Assembly: GCA_022616395.1 (NCBI GenBank)
Contig: JAKEEV010001055.1
Coordinates: 1 to 9,158 of the forward strand
Direction: 5' to 3'
Source of the DNA: Planctomycetia bacterium
GTDB lineage: Bacteria > Planctomycetota > Planctomycetia > Gemmatales > Gemmataceae
DNA: 9,158 bases
How positions within the stretch are numbered: position 1 is the first letter of the stretch; the number at the start of each line of letters is the position of its first letter. The translations under genes were made by a program, and so were the position numbers. This document shows, piece by piece, positions 5,741 through 9,158 of this stretch. The notes under the pieces were generated by a model. That model was given only the letters and a program-made list of their open reading frames with translations, made no database searches and was not told the DNA's origin.

Positions 5741-6733
5741 CACAGATTCGTCGGCAATCAGCGAGGCGAGCACTTTCCGCGTGCCGGTAAACGTTCGCCG
5801 ACCGTGCATCGCAACGAAGTTATCGACCAGAGCCACGTCTCCGCGCTGCCACGGGATGTCGAAAGAGAGTTCGTCGCCCAATTCCACGGCGACCAAAACC
5901 GCATCGCGGTCGAGCGGAGAACCGTCTCCGAATGTAATCGCCTTCGATGGGTCGTTGCGGCTATCCTTCCACCCGCGCGCGGCGGCAATCAGTTGATTGA
6001 AGAATGTCATCCGCCCGTCTGGCAGCTTCCGCACCGCGGGCAGAACCGGCGTCGTTACTCGCAGGCCATCGGACAGCCACTCCCACGAATAGCCGAGTTC
6101 GCGCAGCCGCGTTTCCGCCTCGTCGCGGGTTGTCGCCCGCAGTGTACTCTGCCAGCTTCGGCCCATCCCGGACGCCGCGTCGTTCTCACCCGGCATTACG
6201 TGCGAGTAGCGCAGTTCGCGCGTCTCGCAGTCGCGCGCGAACGCAGGACACTGCTCCTTCAACCGCTCCCACAGTATGTCCGACCTGCAGATCGGGGTCG
6301 CGCCGCCGGTTTCTGCCGGTTGTTCGCAGAAGAAGAACAGCTTGCTCGGATAGATCGGCGTCTGCGCCATCTCGTGATGCAGGTAGATCGTGACCGATGG
6401 CGGGGCTTCGTTGGCTGTAAACACTCGCGGCGTGCGGTTGACGCGCACCGCATTCGACAGCGATTCGTAGTAGGGGAAGTTGGGAAGCGCGAACGCCGCG
6501 ACGAAGCCATCGAAGTCCTCCGCGGTTGCGAGCGGGAAGTTACGGAAGAGAATCGCGCCGTGCCGCTTGGCCTTCGCGACGAGGTCCTCACGGTTCGCGG
6601 CGACCCATTCCCGGACCGTTTCGAGGCTCGCGGCGGAGTCGCGGCACTGGAGCACTAGCGGAAACACCGACCCGCCATGTGTCTGCTGGCCGGTGATGCA
6701 AATGGTTTCGGCCGCGAGTTCGGTATGTGGCAT
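5735..6733 (-). CDS. TauD/TfdA-family Fe(II)/2-oxoglutarate-dependent dioxygenase (SyrP-like)
   Basis: This is a predicted cytosolic non-haem iron dioxygenase that couples decarboxylation of 2-oxoglutarate to hydroxylation or related oxidation of a small molecule. The 332 residues hold the double-stranded beta-helix signatures. LHHEMAQTPIYP contains the H-x-E iron ligands (H119, E121), followed by KLFFFCEQPAETGGATPI (about 131-148), which is characteristic of the SyrP/clavaminate-synthase-like branch. The distal iron ligand is H310 in VDNFVAMHGRR, and R319 is the probable 2-oxoglutarate carboxylate anchor. All triad residues are present, so the enzyme should be active. Substrates in this branch range from amino acids to peptide intermediates, and the actual one is not readable here. 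The start lies 4 bases beyond the stop of the aldo/keto reductase, with GAGG close to the ATG, so it is the distal gene of that operon. Confidence 0.92.
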   Translation of the reverse strand: MPHTELAAETICITGQQTHGGSVFPLVLQCRDSAASLETVREWVAANREDLVAKAKRHGAILFRNFPLATAEDFDGFVAAFALPNFPYYESLSNAVRVNRTPRVFTANEAPPSVTIYLHHEMAQTPIYPSKLFFFCEQPAETGGATPICRSDILWERLKEQCPAFARDCETRELRYSHVMPGENDAASGMGRSWQSTLRATTRDEAETRLRELGYSWEWLSDGLRVTTPVLPAVRKLPDGRMTFFNQLIAAARGWKDSRNDPSKAITFGDGSPLDRDAVLVAVELGDELSFDIPWQRGDVALVDNFVAMHGRRTFTGTRKVLASLIADESVS

Positions 6734-6737
6734 GGCC

Positions 6738-7721
6738 TCACTCGTAGATCGGGCAGAAGGTATTAAACGCGGCCTCGCAGAAAACGCCAGGGTCGTTGAA
6801 CCGGCGGTTGCGGTCGAGGGCGCTGATCGCGGTCATCTCGTCGGCGGTCAATTTGAAGTCGAACAGTGCGAGGTTTTCTGCGAGCCGTTCGGAATGAGCC
6901 GTCTTGGGCACGATGGCCGTTCCACGTTGCACGGCCCACCGAAGCACGATTTGGGCGGGTGTCTTCTTGTGGCGAAGAGCCGCGGCGCGCACGACTTCTT
7001 CCGTCAGCACTGACTCGCCAGCCTCGGCCATCCCGATCGCGTGGTACGACTGCGCGCCGAGCGGGGAGAACGCCACCACCGCGATTCCGCTCTCGCGGGC
7101 GAACCGGACCAACTTCTCCTGCGCGAGATACGGGTGCAGTTCCACTTGAAGCACCGCGGGGCGGACGCGGGCGTAGGAGAGCAGGTCGCGGAGGAGCGCG
7201 GTGCCGTAGTTGCACACGCCGATGCGCCGCACCAGCCCGGCCGCGACGAGATCTTCCACCGCGCTCCACGTCTCCGACAACGACACGCAAGCGAACTTCA
7301 TTCGCGGTTGCGACTCAGTCGGATCGAAGAACCACCCCGGCGGGTAGCGCTTCTCGAACGGGACGAATTCTTGCGCGATCGGGAAGTGAATCAGGTAGAG
7401 GTCGAGGTAATCGAGTTGCAGGTCGCGCAGGGTGCGTTCGACCGCGAGTTGAACGTGCTTGCGCGTGTGGTAAGTGTTCCACAGCTTCGAAGTCACCCAC
7501 AGATCTTCACGTCGGCACTCACCAGCCGCGAGCGCGCTCGCGATCCCGGCTCCGACTTCGGCCTCATTGCCGTAGTCGCAAGCGCAGTCAAGGTGTCGAT
7601 AGCCGGCGCGGATCGCCTGGCGTACGAGGTTCGCGGCGGCGGGCTTTGGCACCTTCCACAGACCCAGGCCGACTATGGGCAAGTGTCCACCATCAACAAG
7701 CGCGAGGTGAGGGGTGTTCAT
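6738..7721 (-). CDS. Aldo/keto reductase, xylose-reductase-like
   Basis: This is a predicted NAD(P)H-dependent carbonyl reductase with a (beta/alpha)8 barrel, 327 residues, full length. The catalytic tetrad is complete: D45 and Y50 in HLDCACDYGNE, K79 in VTSKLWNT, and H112 in YLIHFP. The cofactor-binding segment VPKTAHSERLAEN (about 271-283) has K273 and R279 in the positions that usually contact the 2'-phosphate of NADPH. The stretch HFPIAQEFVPFEKRYPPGW (112-130) closely follows the insert typical of yeast-type D-xylose reductases (AKR2 group), so an aldose or related aldehyde is a likely substrate; this is inference. AGGA lies 7 nt before the ATG at 7721. A long hairpin sits just upstream of that site, and the dioxygenase gene follows after 4 bases. 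It is probably in one operon with the MFS transporter upstream. Confidence 0.94.
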   Translation of the reverse strand: MNTPHLALVDGGHLPIVGLGLWKVPKPAAANLVRQAIRAGYRHLDCACDYGNEAEVGAGIASALAAGECRREDLWVTSKLWNTYHTRKHVQLAVERTLRDLQLDYLDLYLIHFPIAQEFVPFEKRYPPGWFFDPTESQPRMKFACVSLSETWSAVEDLVAAGLVRRIGVCNYGTALLRDLLSYARVRPAVLQVELHPYLAQEKLVRFARESGIAVVAFSPLGAQSYHAIGMAEAGESVLTEEVVRAAALRHKKTPAQIVLRWAVQRGTAIVPKTAHSERLAENLALFDFKLTADEMTAISALDRNRRFNDPGVFCEAAFNTFCPIYE

Positions 7722-7738
7722 GGGGCTATCCTACTCCC

Positions 7739-7833
7739 CCTTCGAGTCAAAAGATGTGGGTCTGGTGTTTGTGCCGTGTCTTTGAATGTCTTTCGGCACA
7801 AACACCAGTAACCCACAGGTTTTGACTCGAAGG
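7739..7833. repeat. Long near-perfect inverted repeat (hairpin) between transporter and reductase genes
   Basis: The left arm 7739-7776 and right arm 7794-7833 are reverse complements over 36 of 38 positions: 14 matches (CCTTCGAGTCAAAA), a 2-base mismatch, 7 matches (TGTGGGT), a 2-base bulge, then 15 matches (CTGGTGTTTGTGCCG). The 17-base loop contains the direct repeat TGTCTTT-GAA-TGTCTTT. The structure fills most of the 116-base gap. It begins a few bases after the transporter stop and ends a few bases before the AGGA site of the reductase. There is no terminal T run, so it does not look like a simple intrinsic terminator. It may stabilise or process the mRNA, lower expression of the distal genes, or be a small miniature element. 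Heptamers TCCTACT at 7729-7735 and 7836-7842 flank it. Confidence 0.9.
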
Positions 7834-7837
7834 ACTC

Positions 7838-9112
7838 CTACTGGGGCAGCGGCTTCCCCTTCGTTTCGGGCAGGAACCAGATCAGTACGAGGCCGACGAG
7901 GAAGAGACCGCCGAGCATCGTCACCGCGAGCCGGAGGTCGCCCGTCCACGACTTCAGATCGCCGGAGAGCCAGAGGATCGGAGCGGCAAGCAACCGGCCG
8001 CCGTTGAAGCAGACGCCGACGCCGGTGGCACGCAGGTGGTCGGGAAATAACTCCGGGAAATACACCGCGTAACCCGCGTGGATGCCGACCGTGAAGAAGC
8101 CGTAAAGCGGCAACATGAGCAGCATCTGAGTGTACGTCTGCGGGAGGTAGCAGGTGATAGGAACTATGGCGAGCGCGAGAACGTGCATCAGTGCGAAGGC
8201 ACTGCGCCGGCCGAGTCGCTCCGCGAGCGGTCCGAAGCAGAGCAGCCCCAGCCCGGCCCCGGCCACCTGCACGATTCCGTAAGCGAACTGCGCCTGCCGC
8301 GTCGCCTGCTCGCCGGTCACCCCCGTCCGCTGCAACAACTCCTGCGTGAGGTCCTGCCCCGCGACGGTCACGCCCCAGAACGTCCCCAGGCCGACCGCCG
8401 CGAGAAGCAGCCCCAGGATCGCCGGCTTCGCCCACTGCCAGGAGCCGAACAGCTCGCGGAAGCTTCCCCGGCGCTCGGAAGTTCGCGCCTGCACCCAGCG
8501 CTCCGGTTCCTTTACTCCGACCCGTACCCACAGCACCAAGAGTGCCGGAAGGATGCCGACCAGATACGCATACCGCCACTCCGCCCCGACCGCCAGCCCC
8601 GCGAGCGCCGCCAGCCACGTCCCGAGTACGCTCGTCGCGTGGAAGATGCCTGAGGCGTGCGCGCGGGCCTTCGACGGGAACATCTCGGCCACCAGCGCCG
8701 CAGCCACCGCCCACTCGCCGCCGACGCCCAGCGCGACCAGGAACCGCAGCACCGCGACCTGCCACAACTCGGTTGCGAAGTACGTCAGCCCGGAAAAGAC
8801 TGAGTAGAAGAGGATGGTTAGCGCCATCGTCGGCTTGCGGCCGATGCGGTCGGCGAGCGAGCCGAAAGCGACGCCTCCAACGGTACCGCCAATGAGGAAC
8901 ACGGCCAGGAGCCGGTCGCCCCACTGCTTCACTTCCGGCGAGTCTTTCGCGGTCCCGAGCAGCTCGGGCAGCATGTGAGCGCGGGTGATGTTAAACAGTT
9001 GCCCCTCGAACGCATCGAACACCCACCCGGCCGAGGCGATGGCAAGGACGAGCCACTGGGCGCGGTTGACGCCGGAATACCACGCGGAAGGCGCGGGCGA
9101 AGGCTGTTGCAT
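7838..9112 (-). CDS. Major facilitator superfamily transporter
   Basis: This is an inner-membrane secondary transporter of 424 residues with about 12 predicted transmembrane helices and cytoplasmic ends. The MFS signature GSLADRIGRKPT (about 84-95, between helices 2 and 3) and its repeat GPLAERLGRRS (294-304, between helices 8 and 9) show the two-fold domain structure. LRFLVALGVGGEW (122-134) matches helix 4 of sugar and organic-acid porters, and FPELFPDHLRATG (352-364) and LPETKGKPLP (414-423) resemble the sugar/metabolite-proton symporter branch. FDAFEG (32-37) in helix 1 recalls the DxFD-type motif of the aromatic acid symporters, so a sugar or an organic acid are both possible cargo. GGAGG lies 8 nt ahead of the ATG at 9112. 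The next gene downstream is the aldo/keto reductase, so uptake and reduction of the same compound is plausible. Confidence 0.93.
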   Translation of the reverse strand: MQQPSPAPSAWYSGVNRAQWLVLAIASAGWVFDAFEGQLFNITRAHMLPELLGTAKDSPEVKQWGDRLLAVFLIGGTVGGVAFGSLADRIGRKPTMALTILFYSVFSGLTYFATELWQVAVLRFLVALGVGGEWAVAAALVAEMFPSKARAHASGIFHATSVLGTWLAALAGLAVGAEWRYAYLVGILPALLVLWVRVGVKEPERWVQARTSERRGSFRELFGSWQWAKPAILGLLLAAVGLGTFWGVTVAGQDLTQELLQRTGVTGEQATRQAQFAYGIVQVAGAGLGLLCFGPLAERLGRRSAFALMHVLALAIVPITCYLPQTYTQMLLMLPLYGFFTVGIHAGYAVYFPELFPDHLRATGVGVCFNGGRLLAAPILWLSGDLKSWTGDLRLAVTMLGGLFLVGLVLIWFLPETKGKPLPQ

Positions 9113-9115
9113 GCG

Positions 9116-9158
9116 TCAGCCCTCCGCGAAGGGCACGGGCCGCCTGGCTTCGAGCGAC
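9116..9158 (-). CDS. Possible 3' end of a gene upstream of the transporter (partial)
   Basis: On the minus strand a frame open from the window edge reads SLEARRPVPFAEG and ends in TGA (9118-9116), three bases before the transporter ATG. The tight spacing would fit an operon whose first gene lies to the right of the window. Only 13 residues are visible and another frame is also open, so neither the coding status nor a family can be confirmed. Confidence 0.35.
   Translation of the reverse strand, partial: SLEARRPVPFAEG

Noticed and set aside
5804..6658. Plus-strand open frame of 284 codons
   Set aside because: It is the antisense shadow of the dioxygenase gene, whose iron-binding motifs prove the minus strand is coding.
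6866..7825. Plus-strand open frame of 319 codons
   Set aside because: It is extremely Arg/Ser-rich and antisense to the aldo/keto reductase with its complete catalytic tetrad.
7739..7833. Classical rho-independent terminator of the transporter gene
   Set aside because: The arms are much longer than usual, the G+C-rich part is not at the base, and no T run follows; the next gene's ribosome binding site begins immediately after.
7731..8924. Minus-strand open frame of 397 codons overlapping the transporter
   Set aside because: It is an out-of-frame reading of the MFS gene, rich in Arg, Gly and Ala, and loses all MFS motifs.
1..9158. CRISPR array, tRNA, rRNA or IS transposase
   Set aside because: No regularly spaced direct repeats, no clover-leaf sequence, no rRNA-like sequence and no DDE or HUH transposase motifs were seen.

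Overview
The window looks like a piece of a GC-rich planctomycete chromosome, most likely from the Gemmata group. This rests on the type of genes: a Tat-exported Gfo/Idh/MocA oxidoreductase, a large U32-type peptidase relic, a cysteine-poor large serine recombinase and small paired accessory proteins of a kind I associate with Gemmataceae. No rRNA, tRNA or marker gene is present, so the taxonomic call is an inference.

Left third (about 1-3707): the right-hand end of an integrated mobile element. All recognisable genes are on the minus strand. Read from the right edge inward they are a large serine recombinase (3624 down to 1917), a 104-aa protein that may be a small winged-helix module (1663-1349), a 108-aa basic helical protein (1129-803) and a 182-aa protein (806-258) whose start overlaps the stop of its neighbour as ATGA. 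The recombinase is split: the segment with the catalytic serine (from 3624) and the rest (ORF 3485-1917) are in different frames, joined near 3475-3480. The enzyme is therefore either broken, mis-sequenced or recoded.

Junction (about 3683-3710): directly beyond the recombinase start lies the C-terminal ~130 residues of a U32-family peptidase (3708-4100, plus strand) with no upstream part. Its homology begins within a few bases of the place where AT-rich element sequence ends. The simplest reading is that the element integrated into a U32 peptidase gene and that the attachment junction is here. The N-terminal half should lie at the other end of the element, outside the window.

Right two thirds (4391-9158): ordinary chromosomal metabolism. 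A Tat-signal Gfo/Idh/MocA oxidoreductase on the plus strand ends tail-to-tail, with a 6-bp overlap, against a minus-strand set of genes: an MFS transporter (9112-7838), an aldo/keto reductase of the xylose-reductase type (7721-6738) and a TauD/SyrP-like Fe(II)/2-oxoglutarate dioxygenase (6733-5735). The last two are 4 bases apart and surely co-transcribed. The MFS gene and the reductase are separated by 116 bases occupied almost wholly by a long near-perfect inverted repeat (arms 38 and 40 nt), which would form a strong hairpin just upstream of the reductase ribosome binding site. A plausible joint role is uptake and redox conversion of a sugar or small carbonyl/acid compound, but the substrate cannot be read from the sequence.

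No CRISPR array, no RNA gene and no evident defence or other multi-gene novel system was found. The most notable points are the interrupted U32 gene with its recombinase, the frame break in that recombinase, and the intercistronic hairpin element.
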